A DNA stretch of 17,408 nt from an uncultured Actinomycetes bacterium (GCA_903911165.1 CAIWCQ010000263.1:1-17408); one strand, 5' to 3'; counted from the stretch's first letter, positions 1-11,102 are shown. A program made the numbers and translations. The notes: generated from the sequence alone by a model not told the origin.

Positions 1-75
1 AACCTCGACCTCGACGGTCGGATTACCGCGCGAGTCGAGGATCTCCCGAGCGGCGACCTGCTCGATGATGGGCAC
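1..75 (-). CDS. eno: Enolase, N-terminal fragment (runs off window edge)
   Basis: Only the first 25 codons are present. They read from a GTG start as V-P-I-I-E-Q-V followed by [15 protein letters not shown], the hallmark enolase N-terminus. Enolase converts 2-phosphoglycerate to phosphoenolpyruvate in glycolysis. The SD sequence AAGGAG lies at 82-87, six bases before the GTG, and fixes the start. The gene follows lpqU on the same strand with a gap of about 100 bases, as in M. tuberculosis (Rv1022-Rv1023, from memory), so the two may be co-transcribed. The catalytic residues lie outside the window. Confidence 0.95.
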   Translation of the reverse strand, partial: MPIIEQVAAREILDSRGNPTVEVEV

Positions 76-177
76 AAGTTTCTCCTTGCTGATTCGGGGC
101 TTTCGGTGCTGATCCGGGCTTCGTTAGTCGATCGATTTCAGCCTAGATGGTCGCCGGGGCAGTTGGACAGGTGTCGC

Positions 178-903
178 TCACAGCGAGTGACCTCTTGCAT
201 AGGCGGTGGCCCAGTCACGCACCGAGCGCGCGTATGCCTCCGATCGGTTGTAGGCCCGCAGGGCGTTCATCCAGCCGCGGGGGGTGCCCAGATCGGGTCC
301 GCGGGAACACAGGTAACCCGCAGCCGAAAGCGCGGCGTCGTCGATGTTGTCGGGGCTGGCTATGCCGTCGTTGTTGGCGTCCACCCCGTAGCGTTGCCAG
401 GTTTCCGGGATGAACTGCATCGGGCCCATCGCCCGGGCGTACACCGGGTCGCCGACTGTGGACGCTTCCGCGTCGACGATCGCGAGGTTTCCGTTGGTGC
501 CGTCGAGGCGCACGCCGCGGATCGGCGGGTTGACATCGCCGTTGGGCGCGACGCCGGCGCCCCGGTAGGTGCCGTGCTGGCTCTCGACCTTGCCGATCCC
601 GGCCAGCGTCGTCCAGGCCAGGTGGCAGCCGGGGTTTTCGATCTCGGCCACCCGCGCCGCATAGGCGTAGGCCTCAAGCGCGGTCACCGGGATGTCCAGC
701 GCCGGGGCGCGCTGCTCGGCCCAGCCGCGAAGTTGGTCGGCCGGCCGGGCGGTCGACACGGCAGCGATCTCGGGTATCGGATCACCCGGTGGCGGCGGCA
801 CGCCGTCGGGAATGGGTGCCCCGCCCGGGACCGAACACCCGGACGCCAGCAGCACCGCCGCCGTCACGGCGATCCCGGTAGCCAACCAGCGTGCGGACGA
901 CAC
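178..903 (-). CDS. lpqU: LpqU-like lipoprotein, lytic transglycosylase family
   Basis: A 241-residue predicted exported lipoprotein with a soluble lytic transglycosylase (MltB/SLT-like) fold, expected to cleave peptidoglycan glycan strands outside the membrane. From the chosen GTG start, residues 1-22 are a short signal peptide ending in LLASG before Cys23, a slightly atypical lipobox. The segment GIGKVESQHG places the probable catalytic Glu at about residue 107. AMGPMQFIPETW (about residue 157 onward) and the following D-x-N-x-D-G-I and AAGYLCSRG segments are typical of the family. The reading frame is open back to an ATG at 978, but that would put 25 extra residues before the signal peptide. 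GGAGG at 908-912, just before the GTG at 901-903, supports the shorter form. The neighbour is eno, as in M. tuberculosis. The exact cleavage chemistry is inferred from the family. Confidence 0.88.
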   Translation of the reverse strand: MSSARWLATGIAVTAAVLLASGCSVPGGAPIPDGVPPPPGDPIPEIAAVSTARPADQLRGWAEQRAPALDIPVTALEAYAYAARVAEIENPGCHLAWTTLAGIGKVESQHGTYRGAGVAPNGDVNPPIRGVRLDGTNGNLAIVDAEASTVGDPVYARAMGPMQFIPETWQRYGVDANNDGIASPDNIDDAALSAAGYLCSRGPDLGTPRGWMNALRAYNRSEAYARSVRDWATAYARGHSL

Positions 904-1022
904 CCACCCTCCAATCTGGCGATCGGCGCTCCAGGCAGCGCAGACGACCCGCCCAATAGTCCCATGACGGGGCCCCACGCTGCCGGTAGGCGCAGCCGGG
1001 GCGTCGACCTCCCGGGACCCGG

Positions 1023-1052
1023 TTGCTAATCGTAGGCAACCCTAAGTATGGT
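1023..1052 (+). promoter_or_regulatory. Candidate efeU promoter overlapping an IdeR-box-like site
   Basis: TTGCTA at 1023-1028 and TATGGT at 1047-1052 are separated by 18 bases and fit a SigA-type -35/-10 pair about 40 bases upstream of the permease ATG. The 19 bases at 1027-1045 match the mycobacterial iron-box consensus (TTAGG-TTAGG-CTAACCTAA) at 13 of 19 positions, with the strongest agreement in the TAGGC and CCTAA parts. Such a site would sit across the spacer, where bound IdeR would block RNA polymerase when iron is plentiful. The hexamers and matches are seen directly; IdeR control is inferred and the match is only moderate. Confidence 0.42.
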
Positions 1053-1093
1053 GATCCTTGGATAACTTGCCGAACTGAACGAGGAAGTAGCCA

Positions 1094-1969
1094 ATGACCG
1101 CAACACCCGCGATCTCAGCGCAGCTTTTCGGTAGCGGCCTGATCGGCCTGCGGGAAGGCCTGGAGGCCGGGATCGTCGTGATGGTCCTGGTCGCGTTCCT
1201 GGTCAAGATGCAGCGCCGGGATGCCTTGAAATGGGTGTGGCTGGGCGTCGCGGCCGCCGTCGCGATGACGGTCGTCATGTTCGTCGTCATCCAGTACAGC
1301 GCCTACTCCGTCACCGGCCTGGCCGCTGAGGCTGTCGCCGGGGTGGCCTCTCTGGTGGCGGTGGCCATCGTCACCTCAATGGTGCTGTGGATGCGCCGGG
1401 CAGCCGCCACGATCTCCGGGGAACTCCGGGCCGGGATGTCGCGGGCCCTGGAGACGGGAGCGCCGGCGGTCTTCATGCTGTCGTTCCTCGCAGTGGGCCG
1501 CGAGGGCGTCGAAACCGCGCTGTTCATGGTGGGCTATGCCGAAGCCGAAACGGCCTGGCCGCTGGTCGGTCTACTGACCGGTGTGCTGATCGCCGTCGGG
1601 ATCGCCTGGGGCATGTACCTCGGCGCGGTGCGAATCAACCTCGGTAAGTTTTTCTCCTACACCGGCGCGTTCCTGATCGTCGTCGCGGCCGGGATTTTGT
1701 CGTACGGCATCGGTGCCCTGCAAACGGTCGGATGGCTGCCGGCCGCCGGAGGGCGGGCCTTCGACATCAGGTCATGGTTCAACTGGTCGTCCTGGTACGG
1801 CGAAGTCGTCCAGGGTGTCTTGAACATCAGCCCCACCCCAACGGTGCTGCAGTTGGCCGCCTGGCTGACATACCTGATCGTCGTTCTTGCCCTGTTCCTG
1901 AAACCTGTCCACGTCTCGCTTCCGCAGCGGCCGCAACCCGTCCTCGCCACCGAAAGGTCCACCCTGTGA
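1094..1969 (+). CDS. efeU: EfeU/FTR1-family high-affinity iron permease
   Basis: A 291-residue membrane protein with about seven hydrophobic helices and the two REGxE signatures that define FTR1 iron permeases: R20-E-G-L-E24 in the first helix and R136-E-G-V-E140 in the fourth. These Glu residues are thought to carry ferric iron across the membrane in the EfeUOB and yeast Ftr1 systems. The start is ATG, with GAGGAA at 1081-1086 as ribosome-binding site. The TGA stop overlaps the GTG start of the cupredoxin lipoprotein by 4 bases (GTGA), so the two are likely translated together. The gene is divergent from lpqU and convergent with mazG. lpqU and mazG are adjacent in M. tuberculosis as I recall, so this pair looks like accessory content. 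Family assignment is firm; ferric or ferrous substrate is not decided by the sequence. Confidence 0.93.
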   Translation: MTATPAISAQLFGSGLIGLREGLEAGIVVMVLVAFLVKMQRRDALKWVWLGVAAAVAMTVVMFVVIQYSAYSVTGLAAEAVAGVASLVAVAIVTSMVLWMRRAAATISGELRAGMSRALETGAPAVFMLSFLAVGREGVETALFMVGYAEAETAWPLVGLLTGVLIAVGIAWGMYLGAVRINLGKFFSYTGAFLIVVAAGILSYGIGALQTVGWLPAAGGRAFDIRSWFNWSSWYGEVVQGVLNISPTPTVLQLAAWLTYLIVVLALFLKPVHVSLPQRPQPVLATERSTL

Positions 1970-2370
1970 ACCCCCCTCGCTGTCTCGCCGCAACCCTCGT
2001 CGCGATTTTTGCCGGTGCCGCACTCGCGGGCTGTACCGCCAAGGAGTCCGAGAGCGCAAAGGGCGGCACGGCAACCGGCACCCAGGTCAGTGTCAACGCC
2101 ACCGACAGCGGATGCGAGTTGTCTGCCACCGAGAGTGGCACCGGGTCGACCTCATTCGTGGTGACCAACAACGGCACCAAGGTGACCGAGTTCTACGTCT
2201 ACGGCAAGGACGACCGGGTGCTCGGCGAGGTCGAGAACATCTCGCCCGGCCTGCAACGCACACTCGACCTGAAACTCGACGAACCCGGCTCCTACCGGGT
2301 CGCTTGCAAGCCGGGAATGGTCGGTGACGGCATCCGCGCCGACTTCACCGTGAAGCGCGACCAACCCTGA
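1966..2370 (+). CDS. EfeO-like cupredoxin lipoprotein lacking the M75 domain
   Basis: A 134-residue predicted lipoprotein. GTG overlaps the efeU stop; AAAGG at 1953-1957 is a plausible ribosome-binding site. Residues 1-22 are a signal peptide ending in the lipobox L-A-G-C23. The rest matches the N-terminal cupredoxin domain of EfeO: C50 in the first strand, the segment N-N-G-T-K-V-T-E-F-Y-V-Y, acidic residues E88 and E90, then ACKPGMVGDGIR with C114. In EfeO the cysteines and acidic residues are candidate metal ligands. Full-length EfeO continues into an M75 peptidase-like domain with an HxxE motif, but this gene stops at D-F-T-V-K-R-D-Q-P and no M75 sequence follows in any frame. It may bind or oxidise iron or copper at the outer membrane face for EfeU, or be a remnant of a longer gene. 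Confidence 0.85.
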   Translation: MNPPRCLAATLVAIFAGAALAGCTAKESESAKGGTATGTQVSVNATDSGCELSATESGTGSTSFVVTNNGTKVTEFYVYGKDDRVLGEVENISPGLQRTLDLKLDEPGSYRVACKPGMVGDGIRADFTVKRDQP

Positions 2371-2384
2371 CGGCTGCAGTTATC

Positions 2385-2452
2385 GGGCCCGCTCCAGTAT
2401 TGGGCCCACTCCAGTATTGGGCCCACTCCAGTATTGGGCCCACGCCGGTCAG
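2385..2452. repeat. 17-bp tandem repeat with GGGCCC palindromes
   Basis: Three units of 17 bases, GGGCCC-R-CTCCAGTATT, lie at 2385-2401, 2402-2418 and 2419-2435; the last two are identical and the first differs by one base. A degenerate fourth unit (GGGCCCACGCCGGTCAG) lies at 2436-2452 and contains the mazG stop codon. GGGCCC is self-complementary, so neighbouring units can pair into 6-bp stems with 11-base loops on either strand. The array fills almost the whole gap between the convergent cupredoxin gene and mazG, so it could slow or stop transcription from both sides. There is no T-tract. Terminator activity is an inference. Confidence 0.9.
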
Positions 2453-3353
2453 TAGACCCACACCCGACGCCACTGTTCGGCGGCGGCGTCGTTTTCCCCG
2501 GCGGCCCGGGTGGGTGCCATCGCTCGCTCGGCCGCTCGAACCGCGTCCATGAACTCCAGCGTCGCGGTGCGTAGTTCGTTCTCGGCGTCGCCGTCGCCGT
2601 CGATCGTCACCGCCCTCAATACCTCCGGGACCAGATCGGCCGGCAGGCCGTTCGCCCTCGCCCGGGCAATGACCTTCTGTGCCAGCGCCAGCGCAGGCTG
2701 ACCGGTCGGAATTCCGTCGACGCACGACCGTTGCGTCTCAGAAGCCCGTTCCAGAGCCTTGCGGTGTTCCCACTGGGCCAGCTGATCCTCGAGCGAGATC
2801 GGCTCCCCGGCGAGCACCGCTGGAACCCGGTTGACGAGTTTGCGGACCAGTGCATCGGAGACGTCGTCGACGGTGAACCCGCGATCCGGGGCCTCCTGGG
2901 CGATCCGGGCGTGAAAAAGCACCTGTAGCAAAACGTCCCCGAGTTCATCGCGTATCTCATCGGGGTTGCCGGTGGCCACGGCGTCGAACAGTTCGTAGGT
3001 TTCCTCGAGCAGATAGCGCCGAAGCGACTCGTGAGTCTGCGCGCTCTCCCACGGCCCCGAGGTGCGCAGCCTGTCCATGATGTCCACCGCATCGACGAGT
3101 CGCTCGCCGGGCCTGGCCGGCGGGGCGGCGATCACCTGCTCCCCCGTCGCGATCCGCGCCGTGACCGCCGGGTGTTGCGGGTCGGACGACAACAACACCG
3201 GCGCGCGCTCACCCGTCAGTACCGACCGCGCGGAAGGCAGCGATTCGCAGTCCGCCGCCGGTAGCTCCTCGGTGTACTGCACGTCACCCCCGAGCAGTCC
3301 GACCGCCTCGATCGGCACCAGGGTGGGGCGGCGGGCGTCGACCAGGATGACGG

Positions 3354-3357
<4 letters not shown>
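2449..3357 (-). CDS. mazG: MazG nucleoside triphosphate pyrophosphohydrolase
   Basis: A 302-residue protein with one MazG domain. The segment [11 protein letters not shown] followed by [13 protein letters not shown] (roughly residues 113-145) carries the E-E-x-x-E and E-x-x-D metal-binding motifs that hydrolyse (d)NTPs to NMP and pyrophosphate. In mycobacteria MazG is known to clear oxidised dCTP. The N-terminal 80 or so residues ([11 protein letters not shown]) resemble the leader of mycobacterial MazG rather than a second MazG domain. The ATG at 3355-3357 overlaps the mfd TGA as ATGA, so translation is probably coupled to mfd. The frame stays open 31 codons further upstream, but those lie inside mfd in another frame and are not counted. 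The stop codon falls inside the degenerate last unit of the 17-bp repeat. Confidence 0.94.
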
Positions 3358-7007
<3,650 letters not shown>

Positions 7008-7029
7008 GATGGGCTCATCCTAGGTAGCC

Positions 7030-7072
7030 CACCCAGGGTCTATTGGTCACCCAGGGTCTATTGGTCACCCAG
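7030..7072. repeat. 18-bp tandem duplication at the tetR 3' end
   Basis: The 18 bases CACCCAGGGTCTATTGGT occur twice without a gap (7030-7047 and 7048-7065) and are followed by a 7-base partial copy CACCCAG at 7066-7072. The tetR stop codon (7058-7060) lies inside the second copy, so on the minus strand the gene ends in one copy and the second copy follows immediately in the tetR-mfd spacer. The partial copy codes for the last residues of TetR. It looks like a replication-slippage duplication. Confidence 0.92.
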
Positions 7073-7696
7073 TAAGGCGGGGTCGGACTCGAGGTGACTG
7101 AGCCCGTTCCACATCAGGTTCACCAGGTGGGCGGCCACGACTTCCTTCTTGGGCTCCCGGGCGTCGAGCCACCACTGCGCGGTCATCGACACCGAACCCA
7201 CGAGTGCCTGCGCGTAGAGAGGCGCCAACTCCGGGTCCAACCCGCGGCGGGCGAAGTCGCCGGCCAGAATCGAGGAAACCTGGCTGACGGCGTCGTTGAG
7301 CAGGCTGGAGTAGGTACCGGAACTGATCGAGGCCGGGGAGTCGCGGATCATGATCCGGAATCCGTCGGTGCGTTCCTCGATGTAGGTCAACAGCGCCAGC
7401 GCCACCCGTTCGACCCGAACCCGGGAGCGGTTGTTGGTCAGCGAGGAGGTGATGCGATCCAGCAGGGCCGACATCTCCCGGTCGACGACCACCGCGTAGA
7501 GCCCCTCCTTGCCGCCGAAGTGCTCGTAAACCACCGGCTTGGAAACCCCGGCGCGCTGGGCGATCTCTTCCACCGAGGTGCCTTCATAGCCGCGTTCGGC
7601 AAACAGTGCTCTGGCGATGTCGATGAGCTGGTGCCGACGCTCGCTGCCGGTCATTCGAGCGCGCGCTACGCGTGGCTCTTTCCCCGGTCCGGCCAT
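7058..7696 (-). CDS. TetR-family repressor, probable regulator of the mfd-mazG operon
   Basis: A 212-residue protein with a standard TetR N-terminal helix-turn-helix (about residues 20-66: I-A-R-A-L-F-A-E-R-G-Y, T-S-V-E-E-I-A-Q-R-A-G-V-S, then K-P-V-V-Y-E-H-F-G-G-K-E-G-L-Y). A helical C-terminal ligand-binding and dimer domain includes S-M-T-A-Q-W-W-L-D. It corresponds to Rv1019 of M. tuberculosis by position and sequence, which I recall being reported as an autorepressor co-transcribed with mfd and mazG. The ligand is not known to me. ATG at 7694-7696 is used here; a second ATG at 7652-7654 would trim 14 residues and leave the HTH intact, and neither has a strong SD. A 16-bp palindrome lies 7 bases upstream. 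The gene ends inside an 18-bp tandem duplication. Confidence 0.92.
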   Translation of the reverse strand: MAGPGKEPRVARARMTGSERRHQLIDIARALFAERGYEGTSVEEIAQRAGVSKPVVYEHFGGKEGLYAVVVDREMSALLDRITSSLTNNRSRVRVERVALALLTYIEERTDGFRIMIRDSPASISSGTYSSLLNDAVSQVSSILAGDFARRGLDPELAPLYAQALVGSVSMTAQWWLDAREPKKEVVAAHLVNLMWNGLSHLESDPALLGDQ

Positions 7697-7702
7697 GGCT
7701 AT

Positions 7703-7718
7703 CAGGGTATATCCCCTG
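7703..7718. promoter_or_regulatory. Candidate TetR operator (imperfect palindrome)
   Basis: CAGGGTATATCCCCTG is palindromic at 14 of its 16 positions, with arms CAGGG and CCCTG around a central ATAT. It starts 7 bases upstream of the tetR ATG and lies between tetR and the divergent tRNA-Gln gene, the usual place for an autoregulatory TetR-family operator. A TAAAGT -10-like hexamer for the plus strand follows at 7722-7727, so a bound repressor could also influence transcription toward the tRNA and glmU. The palindrome is seen directly; binding is inferred. Confidence 0.45.
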
Positions 7719-7740
7719 CGTTAAAGTCTCCTACGAGCAA

Positions 7741-7812
7741 TCCGTCGTGGTGTAATCGGCAGCACCTCTGATTTTGGTTCAGATAGTTCAGGTTCGAGTC
7801 CTGGCGACGGAG
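7741..7812 (+). tRNA. tRNA-Gln (anticodon UUG)
   Basis: A 72-base cloverleaf. The acceptor stem TCCGTCG (7741-7747) pairs fully with CGACGGA (7805-7811), followed by discriminator base G. The anticodon stem TCTGA/TCAGA encloses the loop TTTTGGT with anticodon TTG, reading CAA glutamine codons. The T arm contains GGTTCGAGTCC. The 3' CCA is not encoded and must be added after transcription. It precedes glmU on the same strand by 58 bases. A possible -10 (TAAAGT) lies at 7722-7727 with no clear -35. Confidence 0.97.
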
Positions 7813-7870
7813 CGAGGCTTAGCGAGCGACCATTGGACACGGAGCGACAATCAGATACCGGGAGGCTCAC

Positions 7871-9325
7871 ATGACGACGACGAGTGAGTCGGCAGTGCTG
7901 GTGCTCGCGGCCGGAGCCGGCTCCCGGATGCGCTCGGACACCCCGAAGGTATTGCACACCCTTGGTGGGCGCAGCATGCTCTCGCACGCACTGCACGCCG
8001 TCGCCAAAGTCGCCCCCGACCATCTGGTGGTGGTGCTCGGCAAGGATCGGGACCGCATCTCTACGGCCGTGGGCGACCTGGCGACCCAACTCGGACGGCC
8101 CATCGAGGTGGCCGTGCAGGAACAACAGCTGGGCACCGGACACGCCGCCCTGTGCGGGTTGTCCGCGCTACCCGGAGACTTCGACGGCGTGGTGGTGATC
8201 ACCTCCGGCGACATCCCGTTACTCGACGCAGAGACCCTGGCGGAGCTCATCGCCGCCCACCGTGGCGCGGCAGCCGCGGTGACCGTGCTGACCACGACGG
8301 TCCCCGACGCAACCGGATATGGCCGAATTCTGCGCACCCAGGACGACGAGATCGTCGCGATAGTCGAGGAGACCGACGCGACCCCGCAGCAGCGGGCCAT
8401 CCGGGAGATCAACGCCGGTGTCTACGCCTTCGACATCGCCGCGCTGCGCTCGGCACTGAACCGGCTTTCCTCCGAAAACGCCCAGCAGGAGCAGTATCTG
8501 ACCGACGTCGTCGCAATCGTTCGCGCCGACGGCCAGGTGGTACACGCCAGGCATGTCGATGACGCAGCCCTGGTGGCCGGTGTCAATGATCGGGTGCAGC
8601 TTTCCGAGATCGGCAAGGAACTCAACCGGCGCGTCGTCGCGGCACACCAACGTGACGGCGTCACGGTGATCGACCCGGCGACCACCTGGATCGACGTCGA
8701 CGTGGCAGTAGGCCGCGACACCGTCATCGCGCCCGGCAGCCAGCTCCTCGGCGACACCCGCGTCGGCACCGGCTGCCGGATCGGGCCGGACACCACGCTG
8801 GCCGACGTCCTTGTCGGCGACGGCGCCTCTGTCGTTCGTACCCACGCGAGCGCGGCGGTGATCGGAGACGGCGCCGATGTCGGGCCGTTCACCTACCTGC
8901 GGCCGGGTACCCGCCTCGGCGCCGGGGGCAAACTCGGCGCGTTCGTCGAGACCAAGAACTCCGTGATCGGAGCCGGCACCAAGGTTCCGCACTTGACCTA
9001 TGTCGGTGACGCCGACATAGGCGAGCACAGCAACATCGGCGCATCAAGCGTGTTCGTCAACTACGACGGTGAGACCAAGCAGCGCACCACCGTCGGCTCC
9101 TACGTGCGCACCGGCAGCGACACCATGTTCGTCGCGCCGGTCACCGTGGGCGACGGCGCCTACACCGGGGCGGGGACCGTGCTGCGCGAAGACGTGCCCC
9201 CCGGGGCTCTGGCGGTCTCGGCCGGTCAGCAGCGGATCATCGAGGACTGGGTGCTGCATAACCGGCCCGACAGCGACTCCGCGCGAGCGGCCGCCGAGGC
9301 GAAAGCCGATCCGGATCACTCCTGA
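7871..9325 (+). CDS. glmU: Bifunctional GlmU (GlcN-1-P acetyltransferase / GlcNAc-1-P uridyltransferase)
   Basis: A 484-residue cytoplasmic enzyme making UDP-GlcNAc from glucosamine-1-phosphate, acetyl-CoA and UTP, the precursor of peptidoglycan and of the arabinogalactan linker. The N-terminal pyrophosphorylase domain has [10 protein letters not shown] then D-T-P-K at residues 12-26 and metal-binding D114 in T-S-G-D-I-P-L. The C-terminal left-handed beta helix of hexapeptide repeats runs from about residue 265 and carries the acetyltransferase His374 in V-P-H-L-T-Y. Both residue numbers coincide with those I remember for the M. tuberculosis enzyme. GGGAGG just before the ATG fixes the start. 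The likely operon partner is prs, 95 bases downstream. Confidence 0.98.
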   Translation: MTTTSESAVLVLAAGAGSRMRSDTPKVLHTLGGRSMLSHALHAVAKVAPDHLVVVLGKDRDRISTAVGDLATQLGRPIEVAVQEQQLGTGHAALCGLSALPGDFDGVVVITSGDIPLLDAETLAELIAAHRGAAAAVTVLTTTVPDATGYGRILRTQDDEIVAIVEETDATPQQRAIREINAGVYAFDIAALRSALNRLSSENAQQEQYLTDVVAIVRADGQVVHARHVDDAALVAGVNDRVQLSEIGKELNRRVVAAHQRDGVTVIDPATTWIDVDVAVGRDTVIAPGSQLLGDTRVGTGCRIGPDTTLADVLVGDGASVVRTHASAAVIGDGADVGPFTYLRPGTRLGAGGKLGAFVETKNSVIGAGTKVPHLTYVGDADIGEHSNIGASSVFVNYDGETKQRTTVGSYVRTGSDTMFVAPVTVGDGAYTGAGTVLREDVPPGALAVSAGQQRIIEDWVLHNRPDSDSARAAAEAKADPDHS

Positions 9326-9372
9326 CTCGGACTCACCACGCGACCCGCCCACGCGCGGGGCGCAAAGCTCCG

Positions 9373-9378
9373 TACGAT
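9373..9378 (+). promoter_or_regulatory. Possible -10 element for prs
   Basis: TACGAT fits the mycobacterial TANNNT -10 pattern and lies in the 95-base glmU-prs spacer. It would give a start about 36 bases before the prs GTG. I see no good -35. Read-through from glmU is an equally good explanation for prs transcription. Confidence 0.3.
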
Positions 9379-9420
9379 GACTCCCATATTCGATCCCCCG
9401 ACGGGCGAAGGCAGGGCGCA

Positions 9421-10401
9421 GTGAGCACGGACTGGACCGACAACCGCAAGAACCTGATGCTCTTCTCCGGCCGAGCGCACCCCGAGCTGGCCGAGCAGGT
9501 CGCCAAGGAACTCGATGTCCACGTGACCGCCCAGACCGCCCGCGATTTCGCCAACGGGGAGATCTTCGTGCGATTCGACGAGTCGGTACGCGGGTGCGAT
9601 GCCTTCGTGCTGCAGTCCCATCCCGCGCCGCTGAACCAGTGGTTGATGGAGCAGCTCATCATGATCGATGCACTCAAGCGCGGCAGCGCCAAACGCATCA
9701 CCGCGATCCTCCCCTTCTACCCGTACGCACGCCAGGACAAGAAACACCGCGGCCGCGAACCCATCTCCGCCCGCTTGGTGGCGGATCTGCTCAAAACCGC
9801 GGGCGCGGACCGCATCGTGACAGTGGACCTGCACACCGATCAGATTCAGGGATTCTTCGACGGGCCGGTCGACCACATGCGCGCGCAGACCCTCCTGACC
9901 GCCTACATCATCGACAACTACGGGTGCGAGAACATGGTCGTGGTCTCACCGGACTCCGGTCGGGTGCGGGTGGCGGAGAAGTGGGCCGACGCACTGGGCG
10001 GCACCCCGCTGGCGTTCATCCACAAGACTCGAGATCCGCGAGTGCCCAACCAGGTGGTGTCCAACCGGGTAGTCGGCGAAGTTGAGGGCAAGACCTGTGT
10101 GCTGACCGACGACATGATCGACACCGGCGGCACCATCGCCGGAGCGGTCAAATTGTTGCTCGACGATGGAGCCACCGACGTCATCATCGCGGCCACCCAC
10201 GGTGTGCTGTCCGACCCGGCCGCCGAGCGCCTCGCCTCCTGCGGTGCCCGCGAGGTCATCGTCACCAACACCCTGCCGATCGGCGAATCAAAACGTTTCC
10301 CTCAGTTGACGGTGCTGTCGATCGCTCCGCTGCTGGCCAGCACCATCCGTGCGGTGTTCGAAAACGGTTCGGTGACAGGACTTTTCGACGGAGACGCCTA
10401 G
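9421..10401 (+). CDS. prs: Ribose-phosphate pyrophosphokinase (PRPP synthase)
   Basis: A 326-residue enzyme that transfers pyrophosphate from ATP to ribose-5-phosphate. PRPP feeds nucleotides, histidine, tryptophan and, in mycobacteria, the decaprenylphosphoryl-arabinose precursor of the cell wall. Visible motifs are F-S-G-R-A-H-P-E-L, F-A-N-G-E-I, A-R-Q-D-K-K-H-R-G-R-E-P-I-S-A-R, L-H-T-D-Q-I-Q-G-F-F, and the PRPP-binding loop L-T-D-D-M-I-D-T-G-G-T at residues 228-238. The start is GTG, with the purine-rich AAGGCAGGG upstream. The stop TAG shares one base with the GTG start of lpqT (TAGTG), which suggests coupled translation. Confidence 0.97.
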   Translation: MSTDWTDNRKNLMLFSGRAHPELAEQVAKELDVHVTAQTARDFANGEIFVRFDESVRGCDAFVLQSHPAPLNQWLMEQLIMIDALKRGSAKRITAILPFYPYARQDKKHRGREPISARLVADLLKTAGADRIVTVDLHTDQIQGFFDGPVDHMRAQTLLTAYIIDNYGCENMVVVSPDSGRVRVAEKWADALGGTPLAFIHKTRDPRVPNQVVSNRVVGEVEGKTCVLTDDMIDTGGTIAGAVKLLLDDGATDVIIAATHGVLSDPAAERLASCGAREVIVTNTLPIGESKRFPQLTVLSIAPLLASTIRAVFENGSVTGLFDGDA

Positions 10402-11102
10402 TGCCGCTGGCATTGGCCGGTTCGCGACTGACCGCAATCGGACGCGCGCCGATCAGATTCCTTATGGCGATCGCGGTTCTGACCGCGGCCGGCGGCACTG
10501 CAGGCTGCGGTGCGCGCACCGCCGACTACTCGTCGTTCGTGACCTCCAGTGCGACAAGCACCGACATCGCCGATAGCGCATCGACCGAACCGACGCCGAT
10601 CGCGGCCTACCTCGCCAGTGCGGGAGTGACCGGTCAGCAGGTTCCGATCAATACGCTGACCGGCATCAGCGTCACGCTGCCCCGGCCGAGTGGGTGGACC
10701 ACCTACGACAACCCGAACTTCTCCCCCGGCACCGAAGCGATCGCCAAGAACAACAATTATCCGACGGCGCTGCTGATGGTTTTCAAACTTGATGGCAAAT
10801 TCGATGTGTCGGCCGCACTTGAGCACGCCGACGACAGCGCCGAGTTGTCGGAGAACTTCACCAGGCTCCACTCCTCCAGGGAGGACTTCAAGGGATTCCC
10901 ATCGTCGATGATCGAGGGCAGTTACGACTTGAATGGGACACGGGTGCACTCCTACAACCGTGTCGTCATCGCCGACACACCCGCACCCGAGTCCACGCGG
11001 TATCTCATTCAGTTGACCGTGACGACGCTGGCCAACCAGGCGGCGGCGCAGGCGCCCGACGTCGGGCAGATCATCAACGGCTTCGACGTCGCGGTGAAGT
11101 AA
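10401..11102 (+). CDS. lpqT: LpqT-like lipoprotein (LpqN/LpqT family)
   Basis: A 233-residue exported protein. The signal region includes F-L-M-A-I-A-V-L-T-A-A and ends in G-G-T-A-G before Cys36, an imperfect lipobox. The mature part matches mycobacterial LpqT: I-S-V-T-L-P-R-P-S-G-W, then Y-P-T-A-L-L-M-V-F-K-L, then F-P-S-S-M-I-E-G-S-Y-D-L, and the final L-T-V-T-T-L-A-N-Q-A. The LpqN/LpqT family is found mainly in mycolate-containing actinobacteria and has no firmly assigned enzymatic role. GGAG at 10391-10394 supports the GTG that overlaps the prs stop by one base; an ATG at 10464 would shorten the leader to a more usual length. The position after prs matches M. tuberculosis Rv1017c-Rv1016c. 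Confidence 0.9.
   Translation: MPLALAGSRLTAIGRAPIRFLMAIAVLTAAGGTAGCGARTADYSSFVTSSATSTDIADSASTEPTPIAAYLASAGVTGQQVPINTLTGISVTLPRPSGWTTYDNPNFSPGTEAIAKNNNYPTALLMVFKLDGKFDVSAALEHADDSAELSENFTRLHSSREDFKGFPSSMIEGSYDLNGTRVHSYNRVVIADTPAPESTRYLIQLTVTTLANQAAAQAPDVGQIINGFDVAVK

Noticed and set aside
106..1029. Open frame of 307 codons on the plus strand opposite lpqU
   Set aside because: It is an antisense shadow of lpqU with no motif, and it ends in the efeU promoter region.
2371..2448. Frameshifted continuation of EfeO into an M75 domain
   Set aside because: Only 78 bases remain before mazG, and they consist mainly of the 17-bp repeat with no HxxE-like coding sequence.
2385..2452. CRISPR-like array
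   Set aside because: Units are only 17 bases with no spacers between them, and no cas genes are present; this is a simple tandem repeat.
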